Of a stretch of 64,000 nt of DNA, positions 48,101 through 56,652 are shown piece by piece. Each line of letters starts with the position of its first letter. The stretch's first letter is position 1. Source of the stretch: Gallionella sp. (lineage in GTDB: Bacteria; Pseudomonadota; Gammaproteobacteria; Burkholderiales; Gallionellaceae); the NCBI GenBank assembly GCA_030682375.1, contig JAUXOL010000013.1, positions 124,001 to 188,000 on the forward strand, written 5' to 3'. The notes beneath the pieces were generated by a model. It was not told where the DNA came from and ran no database searches. It saw nothing but the letters and a program-made list of their open reading frames with translations. A program made the translations under genes and the position numbers.

Positions 48101-49441
48101 CAGCAGGCGTTGCGCCCCCCCATACATCGACATGCAATTGACCAGACCGCGCGCATATTCCTCCCGTCCGTAGACTTGCGCACCGTGCAGATAGCCCAGA
48201 GTGTAGTTCCAGAATTCAGCGTTCTTCTCACCTGCTGTGCCGCGCAATTCCGGCAGGTCGCTCAGCGCGAGCATGAAACCGCCATCCTGCGGCGACAGGA
48301 TATTCAGCAAGTCCCGCAGCATGCTCTCCGGGAATCCATCCGCCAGTTTCTTTTGCAGCCTGTCGTCACCCATGCGCTGCATGAACACCTCGCGCAGCAG
48401 TTCTCGATGCTCGCTGCACAATGCTTCCCACAGCCCCGCCAACTCTCCGGCCTCGCCGGTGGCGAAAGCGGTTTCCAGGAGCGCGCGCTGGTGGGCGATA
48501 TTCGAACGCCATTCCGACGATGCTTCAGATTGCTTCGCAGCACTCGCGGCAAGAAGCGCATCCACCCGCCCCACATCCCTAGCCCCCTCCCCGGCCTCCC
48601 CCAATTCGCGCGCATCGTCCTTCGACTTCCGGCCCGGCAAGCCTCCGGTGGACGAATCGTTTCCGACGGGAACATCACCGGACGGTGCATAACGCGCGAA
48701 CAAGTCTTTCGCGATTTCCCCGAGCAGCCGTTCCGGATCGGACACGCCGGACTTCAGGTGCTCGCCGAGCAGCCGCTCCCATACCAGCGACTTGAATTCC
48801 CTTTCCGTCATCCCTGGGGATTCCATTTTCCATGTTTCCCCGAGCTTCCCTATCAGCTCGCCCAGAATGGCCGCATGCAAAGGCGCGAGCGACCGCAGGA
48901 CTCCGACCAGAAGGCGATCCGGGAATTGTCTGGCCAGTCGCTTCACGACGACATCGCGATGCGGAGTTCTTCTCAGGAATTCGGCGAACGCCTCGTCCTG
49001 ATGCCTAAGCGTCTTCTCCAGAATCGCATCGACGGTTACTCCCGCCGCATTTTCCGCATGCCATGGCATGCGCCCACTCTCCAGAAAAGTCCCCAGCCGC
49101 CCGAGCTCCGCCTGCCGCCTGCTGACCCGACCCTCGGCGGAAGAATGCGACGCGGGGAGCGACCGCATCTTCTCCAGCAAAAGTGCCCTGAGTTTTTCCC
49201 GAAACCGGATTTCCATTTCGTCGCGGAATCCGCTGCTGCGGATAGCGCCAAGGTCGATCTCCAGCCGGTCGATTCTGGCGACCATGCCATCATCCGCAAG
49301 CTCGCAGAAGATCTCGTCGGCCAACGGCAACAGACGCTCAGTGATAAACGCGGCCAGACCGGGCTCATGTTCGCGGGCGGCCACAGCCGAATCGAACGAG
49401 ATGTCGAATTCCGCATCTTCGATGATGTGGCGCTTATCCAT
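42140..49441 (-). CDS. Contractile injection system tape-measure protein with six internal repeats
   Basis: 2433 residues, very large for this family. The N-terminus (HIIEDAEFDISFDSA, then RIDRLEIDLGAI near 95) and the C-terminus (NAGMVLATPYLPQLFRMLDL, LNKLLCG, LPWSFALIKHPWMRRPIYVE) are the conserved ends of the CIS tape-measure family. Between them are six modules of about 300-330 residues, each with a W.EL..H..LVRE.F..xxGD segment, an FPESML.EL..L.P helix and a YTLGYLH.....R.DYA segment. The GD motifs fall near residues 356, 670, 1000, 1325, 1625 and 1954. It should set tube length. It overlaps the upstream gene by eight bases. GGAAGAAGA precedes the ATG. Confidence 0.9.
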   Translation of the reverse strand: MDKRHIIEDAEFDISFDSAVAAREHEPGLAAFITERLLPLADEIFCELADDGMVARIDRLEIDLGAIRSSGFRDEMEIRFREKLRALLLEKMRSLPASHSSAEGRVSRRQAELGRLGTFLESGRMPWHAENAAGVTVDAILEKTLRHQDEAFAEFLRRTPHRDVVVKRLARQFPDRLLVGVLRSLAPLHAAILGELIGKLGETWKMESPGMTEREFKSLVWERLLGEHLKSGVSDPERLLGEIAKDLFARYAPSGDVPVGNDSSTGGLPGRKSKDDARELGEAGEGARDVGRVDALLAASAAKQSEASSEWRSNIAHQRALLETAFATGEAGELAGLWEALCSEHRELLREVFMQRMGDDRLQKKLADGFPESMLRDLLNILSPQDGGFMLALSDLPELRGTAGEKNAEFWNYTLGYLHGAQVYGREEYARGLVNCMSMYGGAQRLLVQALVGVAPELKEVLSCLPEVSATDTEPSAGEPERAAELYRRVIHRLSGASGEPELAALVEELANVYPETLAHLLRQLQSGELHADAGRLDATEARKLAVSMIRLNTDAKESDLLRAVAAQAQRARDPLRYYRHILDRLIRNEVVDLEAAADESSPGNEVVRQTMPPTGDAPQEMDAAKARIARLRRVLDGALTGGSAAELVSVWDELRRDHPALVRECFVRLLGDEGARGRVAQGFPASMLAELARILVPAESRFIETLAAQLRSGSTGIAGVRSALLWKYTLGYLHATPAFDRRDYAENLLHYLGAQGISPHEILQALAHADAELGKVLSERQGMRADLQQQSASTAEAERADELYRQLVLRLSGESGGERDMVKTIKELASAYPETLALLQRRLQAGELRADVGTLAVREARQLVRSLVRLNSGARDSDFLRAIERYAGRAKSGTGYYLHILESLIHNRTIDLEDAVRSPVHWDRQPDVQDDSGMAAGNSIAPADDETVNAESALETVELLRIRLGEALALGRAESVEGIWGGLLSGHADMLRQVFMRRLGDERMRSRLANGFPESMLQELVCALAPSAGRDIGTLATQPELRASGTPDAKNIPFWEYTLSYLHSSGLREYVWPEYAEGLVHRLVELGQSRTDLLQAIARIAPAWGTAISGPERGIGSVPTDVRHDAEDMSAGTMRDGESIERHRPSDPHRLIDSDRLRASVREISALADGEPEAVREFYRQLQLGEAALDVTVLTAREARLLIAAFIAANHGGMGEDIRREIEAHAGKARDERRYYQTILEMLIRSRVLDIEEAMAALPNEATGEEGHPVRAGADEKAVSGIGALRNRFESALVQGDAGEISGVWNDLRFNYGNLVREVFNLRMGDDVLRKKLVQRFPEAMLFELIRVLAPLAGGFIESLERQLGLQVGTEKAEAVRRTVREHALFHIHAFGARGFRRTDYARDLMNRMAAQGVDGSDFLQAAAAIDSALAQSLPGQDAMIARPSQPMPQTETAQVEERYEQLVRRLSRQVGSEDGARDFSREIGELAAVHPETLERLYRSLQTGELELDALPLTASEAGKLTEFFAGLTQDRDVQRKIEKYAGSAKDERSYYRNILEKLVRNQTVDFEVAMNKAQRTPERIARLHALLANAFATGDADALSGQWDELRSEHRELVRAIFMQCMGDDKLQKKLAERFPEIMLVELLNILSPQDSGFMFALSGLPELRGSASAKIVAFWNYTLAFLHGSPRGSRAEYARGLIRYMSAQGIARRPLAQALVGISPELKEAFVDLPEMSATDAADRAGESVRADELYLRLVKRLSGAGGGEQEFIEMLNALEKTSPETHVHLLRQLQRGEIRMDVGTLAMSVARQLAIALIRLNPGAQDLLQAIGAQEHRAEDAEGYYRHVLEKLIRNQSADIEAEAADEVVSSSDSTQQTARQSADAVRDEEIMQTRDAARTPDEATAPARAAYLRTLLDAALSAGYAGELAGDWDELRQHHPSLVCERFAQLMGDERARGRVAQGFPESMLAELVRVLVPAESRFIEALVAQLQPGQKASNNNRFLWQHTLGYLHATRNFDRRDYAESLMRYLHERGADRNEILQAVAHADARLGKVLSEREDMHAHAQEQIVRQTEVERADESYRQLVLRLSGTRDGRDMVPAIEKLASAYPEKLMRLQRSVQAGELRADVGTLDTREAREMVTVLIRLSSGTQDSEFLRSVERYAGQAQSEVAYYRHILESLFRSRNIDLEEAASAVPQEMARHMSADVGSEENRASPGATSGGEQRTQMIEGVRPQVTTGDKAMQVEHTSVFDGHGAMDDSESAEEIYIANAGMVLATPYLPQLFRMLDLTEGAKFRDERSAERAIHLLQFMVNESCDSPEFLLSLNKLLCGVSTGVPIVREIELLQREREAIEGMLNGIIRNWTSLGNTSVQGLRESFLQRSGRLQLKEDNWHLKVETKGIDVLLDRLPWSFALIKHPWMRRPIYVEWR

Positions 49442-51527
49442 TCTTCTTCCTTATCTCGCGCAGGAAAAGAATCATCTGCTCCGCCACCGCATCGGTCTTG
49501 TTCGCGCCGCCAGATTGCCGTTTCGATTTCAGCCACTCATCTTGCAGCACATCGAACCTGCGCATCGGTCCAGCGGCTAGCCAGAATATTTCCGGATAAA
49601 TATGCGCCGGGCAGTTCAGGCAAACCGTCTCCTCCGCCAGATTCCTGAAATCCTTGTCGGCATAGCATCCCGGCCCTGCGGGGAAAAGGACGGTGATCCT
49701 GAAGTTGTAGAAATCGTCGGATACTCGATGGCCATTCCGCACGGACGCGCCGCGGGGGCGCAACAGGATATGCTCCACGATCCGGATATCGGCACCCATA
49801 CGATCCTGTGACGACGCACCATCCGGCGCCGACTCCAAACCAAGCAGCATCGCCAGTTTTTTACTCAGCCCGGCAGTGTTGTCGTGACCGTCCGTGGGCT
49901 TGAGATAATCGAATGCGGCGGCCCGGTTCTTGCCGATATCCACGATCTCTTTCAGGAAAGCGATCTTTTTCGCGACGCGTTCGCCTTCCGCATCCGTGCC
50001 TTCTTCCCAGAATTGCCGCAAAGAATTCAGCGTGAGCTTTTCGCCGTACATGCCCAGCAGATAATCGAGCGCCCGGCTTCGTCTGTCGCCATAACGCTCG
50101 AACTTCGACAGCAACCCGGCGACATCGCCCTCCATCTGCGCAACGCCATTCGCATAGAGCGCCTCGACATCGGGAATGACACCGTTCCCCAAAACCTGCG
50201 GAGGCTGGGTCCGCATTTTCGGCTCGTCCAGAGAGAAGAGCGCCGATATCCCCTGCATGTTCTGCAGAAAATTTACCATGGCCTGCTCGAAGAACAGCAA
50301 ATAGGCCTTGAGTTGCATCGCCTGCGCCTTTCTTGTCGGCGACGCCGAATCGGGCAGGCCATGGGCGTTGAGTCCGTAGACATCCGGGAAATGATTCTGG
50401 ATCGAGTAATACTCGCCGACGTTTCTGAAATCGGCAGTGGGCATCATGGCCCCCACCCAATCGAATCGCCGTTTATGGCGTCTCGATGCCTGGTTCTGGA
50501 ATTCCATCCTGTCGAATTCGGTTTCGACTTTGCGTAGCGAAACCCGATATGCCTTGCCTGCGCGCTGGAGCCTGACGCCATCTGCGCCCTCCTGTAGCGG
50601 AAAGCGCAGGCAAGCCACGCTCAAGCAGGAGTGCTCTCCGCCCAGCTTGATGCAATCCTGCTCATTGCCTTGCCCATCCACGAACGCGAGATGTTTGACG
50701 TTCGTCACGCCGTCGATCCGGAAGACTCTTCCGATCAGGTCCGAAATCGAAAACTGACCGCGCCATGGATGCAACTCTTCTTCGGCGATATACCCATATG
50801 CTGTCGATACGCCATCGAAAAGCGCTTCGAGCGTGTATCCGCCCTTGTACATTTCCACGGGAGAATGGACGGCAACCGAGGGGCTCAGGTATTGCGCGCA
50901 AGCGTAATATATCTCCGCCAGTATGACATCCGGCTCGCGCTTTCCGTCGATCTCGACTTCGCCGCGCAATGCATAGGGGATGCGTTCGACGATGTCCACG
51001 CCGGCCAGGTCTTCGCACAGATTCCGGTTCGCCGCATAGACCTTCTCGATGAGATCGGTGTAGACCTTCCTGACGGCGGCATCGCCCTGGTTCTTCACCC
51101 GCTCGCTCAATTGCACGTAGATGAAATGCAGCCCCTGCATGCTTCCCGCTTCCGCCGAGTGCCGCTTGATCCACACGTTTTCGATGTTGGGCACGGCATC
51201 GAGTATCAGCTTCCGGTAGTCGTTATCGGTCACTGCGCGGCAGGAAAATATTTCGTCCGGGCGATGCAAGGCCTGCTTGTCGAAATCGATCTCGCCATCG
51301 TCCTTCGCCAGATAATCCCCTGCGCCGAATCCGCTACGGTATGCCAGGTCGGTCAGGCCGTAGCACAGCGACTCCAGTATCGTGACGCCCGGATCGTGCA
51401 GGTTGTAATCCGTCCAGACATCGCCGGACAACTCCTGGGCGAGCCGTATCCCTTCCTTCCTCAGGCCATCGAAATCGAGGCCGTCCGGATCGGGCTGGAG
51501 CTTTTTGATGAACGATGCGCCCATCAT
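49434..51527 (-). CDS. gp6-like baseplate wedge protein (Afp12/Pvc12 type)
   Basis: 697 residues. The N-terminus contains DYNLHDPGVTILESLCYGLT at 40-59, the signature of T4 gp6-like baseplate proteins, and the rest is a long mixed-fold protein with no enzymatic motif. With the J-type protein at 52431-56213 it should form the wedges that surround the spike. Two adjacent ATGs (51527, 51524) are possible. Its last eight bases overlap the tape-measure start. It is preceded by a 61-base gap after the fibre-like gene. Confidence 0.82.
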   Translation of the reverse strand: MMGASFIKKLQPDPDGLDFDGLRKEGIRLAQELSGDVWTDYNLHDPGVTILESLCYGLTDLAYRSGFGAGDYLAKDDGEIDFDKQALHRPDEIFSCRAVTDNDYRKLILDAVPNIENVWIKRHSAEAGSMQGLHFIYVQLSERVKNQGDAAVRKVYTDLIEKVYAANRNLCEDLAGVDIVERIPYALRGEVEIDGKREPDVILAEIYYACAQYLSPSVAVHSPVEMYKGGYTLEALFDGVSTAYGYIAEEELHPWRGQFSISDLIGRVFRIDGVTNVKHLAFVDGQGNEQDCIKLGGEHSCLSVACLRFPLQEGADGVRLQRAGKAYRVSLRKVETEFDRMEFQNQASRRHKRRFDWVGAMMPTADFRNVGEYYSIQNHFPDVYGLNAHGLPDSASPTRKAQAMQLKAYLLFFEQAMVNFLQNMQGISALFSLDEPKMRTQPPQVLGNGVIPDVEALYANGVAQMEGDVAGLLSKFERYGDRRSRALDYLLGMYGEKLTLNSLRQFWEEGTDAEGERVAKKIAFLKEIVDIGKNRAAAFDYLKPTDGHDNTAGLSKKLAMLLGLESAPDGASSQDRMGADIRIVEHILLRPRGASVRNGHRVSDDFYNFRITVLFPAGPGCYADKDFRNLAEETVCLNCPAHIYPEIFWLAAGPMRRFDVLQDEWLKSKRQSGGANKTDAVAEQMILFLREIRKKNG

Positions 51528-51588
51528 GTTTTATATATCCCTCTCGGCATCGGCATATTCATGTTCCATGATCTTGCGATCACCCAGA

Positions 51589-52434
51589 TCACTCGCGGCC
51601 CGTCGTGCTTTTCGCCCCGTCCTTCCTGACGCAGTCCGTCATGAAGGGATCGAACCATAATTGGGTCAGGTAATAGCGGACGTAGATTTCCTCCTTGGCG
51701 TTCTGTTCGTAACTGCACCGCACCCTCATCTCCAGCGAGTAATCGTGCGTCCCGCCCGCCCAGCGCAGTTCGATCTGGTCGCACCTCGACGAAAAATGCG
51801 CCTGGTGATAGGTGATGTTTCCTTTTTTCGAATTGAACGTGCTCAGCGCGTAGGCGTGCAGCAGCGCATATCTTCCGCTGTGCGGCTTGCCGACGCCGGC
51901 CATGATTTCGAACGCCTGGCAGCCGTCCAGCCCAGAGATGACGGAATGCCACTTCCCGTCGGCCCTGATTTCATTCTTTCCCATCCTGCCGATCCGGCCA
52001 TCCGCGGCGACGACGCCATCGATATCCAGTTCGTGTTCCGGATCGTTTTTGTTGATGCCTACCCGGATTTTTCCTTCGAGGGACTTTTCCGGCCCCGCAG
52101 CAATTTCCGGCGCAGTCGCCAGCGTCAGCCCCGTGGCCTTGTTGTTGCCGTAGAAGAAATTCAGATTCTTGCTGTTCTCTGCGTTTCCGCCGTAACCGCT
52201 CACCGAAAAAGCAATCGACCAAAGAGGAGCCTTGACGGTGATTTCGTCGTATAAGCCGATCAGCTTGCTGCTGTTGTCCAGCTGGGCGATCTTCATCCCC
52301 TCTTCGGGCGTCTTGTCGAATCCATCGTCTACGATATTCACCACCGAATCGATGAGATCGCCGAACGCCTCCTGCGTGGGCAGCTGCCCATCGGCAAAGT
52401 AGGCGGACAATGTCTTCCTGTTGCGTTTCGTCAT
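51589..52434 (-). CDS. Putative tail-fibre-like protein of the injection system
   Basis: 281 residues from ATG 52434, which overlaps the J-type gene's stop (ATGA). The N-terminus TKRNRKTLSAYFADGQLPTQ and FGDLIDSVVNIVDDGF form a conserved start seen in proteins of eCIS and phage-tail loci. The middle has a short Gly-rich repeat-like stretch (KIRVGINKNDPEHELDIDG), as in fibre shafts. The C-terminal 120 residues form a beta-rich domain around WHSVISGLDGCQAFEIMAGV and HYSLEMRV-like strands (here HDYSLEMRVRCSY), which may be the binding head. Receptor binding is inferred from position and shape, not shown. It is short for a fibre such as Afp13. Confidence 0.6.
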   Translation of the reverse strand: MTKRNRKTLSAYFADGQLPTQEAFGDLIDSVVNIVDDGFDKTPEEGMKIAQLDNSSKLIGLYDEITVKAPLWSIAFSVSGYGGNAENSKNLNFFYGNNKATGLTLATAPEIAAGPEKSLEGKIRVGINKNDPEHELDIDGVVAADGRIGRMGKNEIRADGKWHSVISGLDGCQAFEIMAGVGKPHSGRYALLHAYALSTFNSKKGNITYHQAHFSSRCDQIELRWAGGTHDYSLEMRVRCSYEQNAKEEIYVRYYLTQLWFDPFMTDCVRKDGAKSTTGRE

Positions 52435-55400
52435 TGATTTCCCCGTGACAGAATGAATGTGTTTCCGATAGCCAGGTTGGCGATCCCGGTTTGCTGCGTC
52501 GGCCAGACGCCCGCCTCGTCCTCGACCTCGATCAGGTGATGTCCGACGGGTATCGCGATACTCCACGGATGGAGTGGCTGGATATCGCTGCTCTTGCTCC
52601 GCGCCGTATCGGCAAGCCGATGATGGCGGCGGTCGTCGCCGTCATCGATCCGCAGCATGGAAAGCCCGGAAACGGATTCGACATAGTCCAGTCCCTGGAT
52701 ATGAGACTGGATGTCGTTGCAGCGGAGGCGCCAGCCGAACCGCGCCGCCAATCCGCCTTCGCTCCAGGGCGACAGGTAATCCACGATTTCCCGGTTCAAC
52801 TGGTTGAGCTGCGCGCCCCGCCCCGCTCCCTTCCAGAACTTCACCTTGCAGCGCACCTGTATGCGTTCGTAAGCCGGATTCCTGACCGAGATCTTCACGC
52901 AAGCGGACGAGAGTCCCTTGACGAAATCCCTTACCTCCCGCAACAGCAAGGCATTGACCATGGGATGCGAATTCGCCGTGACCGACTCTTTCAGATACGG
53001 AATCAATACGATCAGCAGATGGCCCGGTTTGATCTTGCGTCGCGACTCCGCATCGCCCGTCATGCAGGAGAAGCATTTAACCTTGTATATCTCCGGAAAT
53101 CTTTCCAGGACGAGTCTCTCGTAATCCCATGGCGTGATCGCGCGATTCTTGTGCCGCAGGCGCTCGCTGACCCGTATCGTTCGCTGCGTATCGCTCTCGG
53201 GCGGCTTCCCGCCGAAGGACTCCATAAGTTGGCGTATCCCGGCGAGTCCCGGAATCGAAAACTTCGCTTCCTTGATGCTGCCCGCAGGCAACGGGGACGA
53301 GAGATGTGCAAGGCCGTTCGCCTCCTGCTTTGCCCAAGTCACCCGCAACGCCTGGGCATGCACCGCATAGAGGCTGCACAACGCATTCATGTGCTCGTCG
53401 TCCACGGACACCCTGAGCCAAAACTGGTCAGACGGCAGTATGGTGTTCGCGCGATCAATGTCGTCGGGGATGTCCAGCGTCACGATGCCGGACGACAGGA
53501 AGCCGTCTGTCGTGTCGGATATCACCTGGATTTTCTTGAGCGGCCGCCACTGATTCGATGCGAGGTAATACCATTCGAACACGAACGGTCTGGCACCGGC
53601 ATCCGGTAGCGAGTCCTCGCGCAAGTGGAAGAACAAGGTGAGCAGGCCGGACAGCCTGGTTGCCGTAAGACCGATGAACAGATTTCCGTCCGTTTCGTAT
53701 CGTGGCACCAGATGGATTTTTCCATAGGCTCGCGGCGACAGACTCTCGAAACCCAGAGGATGGAGATGGAATATTTTTTCCTGACGCAGCTCTTCTTCCG
53801 CCGAGCCGATGCGCTCCAGGCTGATATGGGAAACCGCCTTGTAATTGACCGAGATGCCGCTGATCAGCGGCGTATAGGGCATATTCGGCAGCGGCTTTGG
53901 CGGCCGCGACCGGGACAGCCATTTAGCGGGGCCGAATTTCTTGAGCCTGGCGTTATCGGTCATCACCGTCGTCAGGATAGACGGATACTCTTTATGGCCG
54001 AATGCAGAAGACGGATGAACCAGCGTGAGCTTGAAGAACCCATCCTTGGACAGCGAGTCATAGCCGTATTGCTCTTCGGCAACGTTCTCCAGCGGCCTCA
54101 TGAATTTGCACACGCTGCGAAAAGAAAAACGTTGCCGCTTGCCGACCTTGCCGCTGCCGCTCTTTACCGCGCCGTCCCTGTTTTTCCCGGCACCGTCCCT
54201 GGACTCGAACAACTCCATGACCGGCTGCTCGCCCTCATCGGCAGGCAACCACTTGCGATCGCGCAACACGGTGAGACCGGCCTTGAATGCGGCGTTATCG
54301 ATGGACATCGAATACGCCCGATAGTACTCGCCGAATCCGTTCATTTCCTGCGGCAATCCGCTCCACTCGACATCCACCTCGAAGGCGACCAGCTTCTTCC
54401 TGGCCGCCTCGTAGCTGCCGACGACGAGATAGTCGCCGAAGGACGGCGACGGCCCGAAGGGATTGAACTGCACATCGACGCTCAACGGACCGTACTGGTT
54501 GTATATCCGGATATCCGTGCAACCCCTGACATCGACCTCGATCAGGATTTCCCTGACCGCCATTTCGGACAGCAGGCTGTAGGGATACAGATAGGCGTCC
54601 GGATTGACGACGAATCTGGCGACAGGCAGGTCGGTGTCGAAATTCTCGCCGTGGACTTCCGGCGAATACGGCACGACCGCCCCCGCACTATCGGGGAGAC
54701 GCAACTGAATCTTGAAACTATTTTCTTCGCAGCCGTCCTCGTCGACGATCTGGCTTAACGGCAAATAATCGTCGACATCGAACCAGCCGGTTTCTCCCGT
54801 CAGGCTGATCCTGAACATGTGGCGGAAGGCCTTGAAGAATGCATCCGCCTTGCTGGTCGGAAGAACACGGCTCAACCTCTCCGCGAACGAATTCGAATCG
54901 CCTGCCTTGCCGCCGGGGGCAAGCTTGAAAGTCAGGGAGATATCGCGTTGCCCATGCTTCAGCAGCAGCACATTGCTTGCGACTGCGAATCCGATCCGCG
55001 CCTCCTCGAACTGGCTGGCGTCCCTGGTGCGTTGCGGTACGCCGAACAGGGGATGCGAGGTCGATACGGCATTATTCCCGCCGAGGACTATCCGGTTCAG
55101 TTTCGCCGAGGTGGCGAACCTCTTGCGCCGTCCGCCGAGCCCCGGCGCAGAGGCCAGCGAATTCTCAGGCGAACTCAGGCTATTGCGTCCGAAATAGAGG
55201 GTATGCAACGAGCTCACCTTCGCATCGGTCGCCAGCAAATCGTTATCCGCCACATAGATCAGTTCGGCATCGTTCTCGTCCAGACCGGCCTTGAATTCCG
55301 TGCCTTTGCCTATCGCCATCTCCCGGCCTGCGGTGTCCGGCAGGACGATCAGATAGGTGCTATCGGGAACGAACTCGCGCCGTTTGATCTTCAATACGTC

Positions 55401-56213
55401 TTCGTAATAAAAATCCAGGTGCCGCATGGTGAATCTGTTGGCCTTGTCCTGCACCCTGGCGAACAAGCGCAGGAAGGCGATATACATACCTATCGCCGGA
55501 TCGTGATCATGCCGTTCGAGCGACACGCGCAATATGTCAACAGCCCCGCGCTGCAAAAACGATATTGCGTTGGAGAACGCATGGAAATTTGATTTCAGGA
55601 ATTCGGCAACGACGGGCTGTCCAGATGACGGGCCGGGAATCGCGCTTCCGCTCTTGTCCGGTCTTGTCTCACCACCCCAGATCGGACCGAGTGTCCGGAA
55701 TGCCTCATCTGCACCCTGCACCGGGTATTGCCGCAGGAACAGGCGCAAGCGTTGCAATTCCGGCCTGAGCGTCTTCTCGATCACACCCTGTATGTTCTCG
55801 CGCGCCCGCACTGCCGCGACGCTAGACAACTTGCCCAGCCTGTCCAGCCATGCATCGATGTTAGAGGCCAGCCTGAAAGCGGGCAGCATTTGCATGTCTG
55901 CGCCGCCATCGCGCAATTGGGCGAGCCTCTCGTCCGCATCCCGGATGAATGCGAAGAATTCGGCTTCGACCGCATTCAGATTCGTCGCCAATATCGACGC
56001 GAGTATGCAGGCCTCGTCGGCTCCGAAGAATCCGCCCCAGTTGCCGTCGGCGCGAGAGTCCGCATCGTGGTACTTCAGCAAGGCGGCATATTCCGAGGCC
56101 ATGGCCAACAGATCCTCGAAACGCATCTCGTCCACATTGACATATCCTTCCCTCAATGCGGGCAACAAGCGCTCGTCCTGGCTGGTTCCGTCCTTTATGA
56201 TCAACTTGGCCAT
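52431..56213 (-). CDS. Baseplate J-type protein (Afp11/Pvc11 type)
   Basis: 1260 residues. The long N-terminal half contains HLDFYYEDVLKIKRREFVPD near residue 270, a pattern of the large J/gp47-related proteins of eCIS. The C-terminal part has RAITPWDYERLVLERFPEIY then KVKCF near 1041-1063, matching the gp6/J-type C-terminus. It should be the main wedge component holding the baseplate to the sheath. There is no catalytic motif. The ribosome binding site is weak and the gene follows gp25 by nine bases, suggesting dependence on upstream translation. Confidence 0.82.
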   Translation of the reverse strand: MAKLIIKDGTSQDERLLPALREGYVNVDEMRFEDLLAMASEYAALLKYHDADSRADGNWGGFFGADEACILASILATNLNAVEAEFFAFIRDADERLAQLRDGGADMQMLPAFRLASNIDAWLDRLGKLSSVAAVRARENIQGVIEKTLRPELQRLRLFLRQYPVQGADEAFRTLGPIWGGETRPDKSGSAIPGPSSGQPVVAEFLKSNFHAFSNAISFLQRGAVDILRVSLERHDHDPAIGMYIAFLRLFARVQDKANRFTMRHLDFYYEDVLKIKRREFVPDSTYLIVLPDTAGREMAIGKGTEFKAGLDENDAELIYVADNDLLATDAKVSSLHTLYFGRNSLSSPENSLASAPGLGGRRKRFATSAKLNRIVLGGNNAVSTSHPLFGVPQRTRDASQFEEARIGFAVASNVLLLKHGQRDISLTFKLAPGGKAGDSNSFAERLSRVLPTSKADAFFKAFRHMFRISLTGETGWFDVDDYLPLSQIVDEDGCEENSFKIQLRLPDSAGAVVPYSPEVHGENFDTDLPVARFVVNPDAYLYPYSLLSEMAVREILIEVDVRGCTDIRIYNQYGPLSVDVQFNPFGPSPSFGDYLVVGSYEAARKKLVAFEVDVEWSGLPQEMNGFGEYYRAYSMSIDNAAFKAGLTVLRDRKWLPADEGEQPVMELFESRDGAGKNRDGAVKSGSGKVGKRQRFSFRSVCKFMRPLENVAEEQYGYDSLSKDGFFKLTLVHPSSAFGHKEYPSILTTVMTDNARLKKFGPAKWLSRSRPPKPLPNMPYTPLISGISVNYKAVSHISLERIGSAEEELRQEKIFHLHPLGFESLSPRAYGKIHLVPRYETDGNLFIGLTATRLSGLLTLFFHLREDSLPDAGARPFVFEWYYLASNQWRPLKKIQVISDTTDGFLSSGIVTLDIPDDIDRANTILPSDQFWLRVSVDDEHMNALCSLYAVHAQALRVTWAKQEANGLAHLSSPLPAGSIKEAKFSIPGLAGIRQLMESFGGKPPESDTQRTIRVSERLRHKNRAITPWDYERLVLERFPEIYKVKCFSCMTGDAESRRKIKPGHLLIVLIPYLKESVTANSHPMVNALLLREVRDFVKGLSSACVKISVRNPAYERIQVRCKVKFWKGAGRGAQLNQLNREIVDYLSPWSEGGLAARFGWRLRCNDIQSHIQGLDYVESVSGLSMLRIDDGDDRRHHRLADTARSKSSDIQPLHPWSIAIPVGHHLIEVEDEAGVWPTQQTGIANLAIGNTFILSRGNQ

Positions 56214-56222
56214 CGTGTCCGG

Positions 56223-56639
56223 TTATGCAGAAAGGTTCGTGCCTTGCAGGAAATAGAACGGGTAAACCAGATTGGTTCTGCTGTTCGTCGTCCTGACTAT
56301 GTAGTTGAGCTTGATCAGCAGCACACCTTCGTGCGCCTGCCCTTCGTCTATCTCGATGTCCTCGAGATCGATACGCGGTTCGAAGAAAAGCACGGCCCGC
56401 TGGATAGCATCCCGGATCAGCGTCAGCGTGCTTTCGTTGATGCTTTCAAATACCAGTTGCTTCAGTCCGCAACCGTATGCGGGCTGCATGACCCGCTCCT
56501 TGGGCACGGTGGCCATCAGGATGCGCAGACTCTCGTCGATATCCTCTGCACCGCGAACCATCCTGACCTCGCCCGCATCCCGGTTGAATTCGGGCGGAAA
56601 ACCCCATCCCGTACCCAGAAACGATTGATCGGCGCCCAT
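56223..56639 (-). CDS. gp25-like baseplate protein (Afp9/Pvc9 type)
   Basis: 138 residues from the ATG at 56639. An ATG two codons earlier (56645) is too close to the GGGGAG ribosome binding site, whereas 56639 has proper spacing. The start FLGTGWGFPPEF is the family hallmark, followed by a central ATVPKERVMQPAYGCGLKQL and the EPRIDLEDIEI segment. The gp25 proteins join the sheath's first ring to the baseplate wedge. It lies between the spike and J-type genes, as in other contractile systems. Confidence 0.92.
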   Translation of the reverse strand: MGADQSFLGTGWGFPPEFNRDAGEVRMVRGAEDIDESLRILMATVPKERVMQPAYGCGLKQLVFESINESTLTLIRDAIQRAVLFFEPRIDLEDIEIDEGQAHEGVLLIKLNYIVRTTNSRTNLVYPFYFLQGTNLSA

Positions 56640-56652
56640 GCTCATCTCCCCG

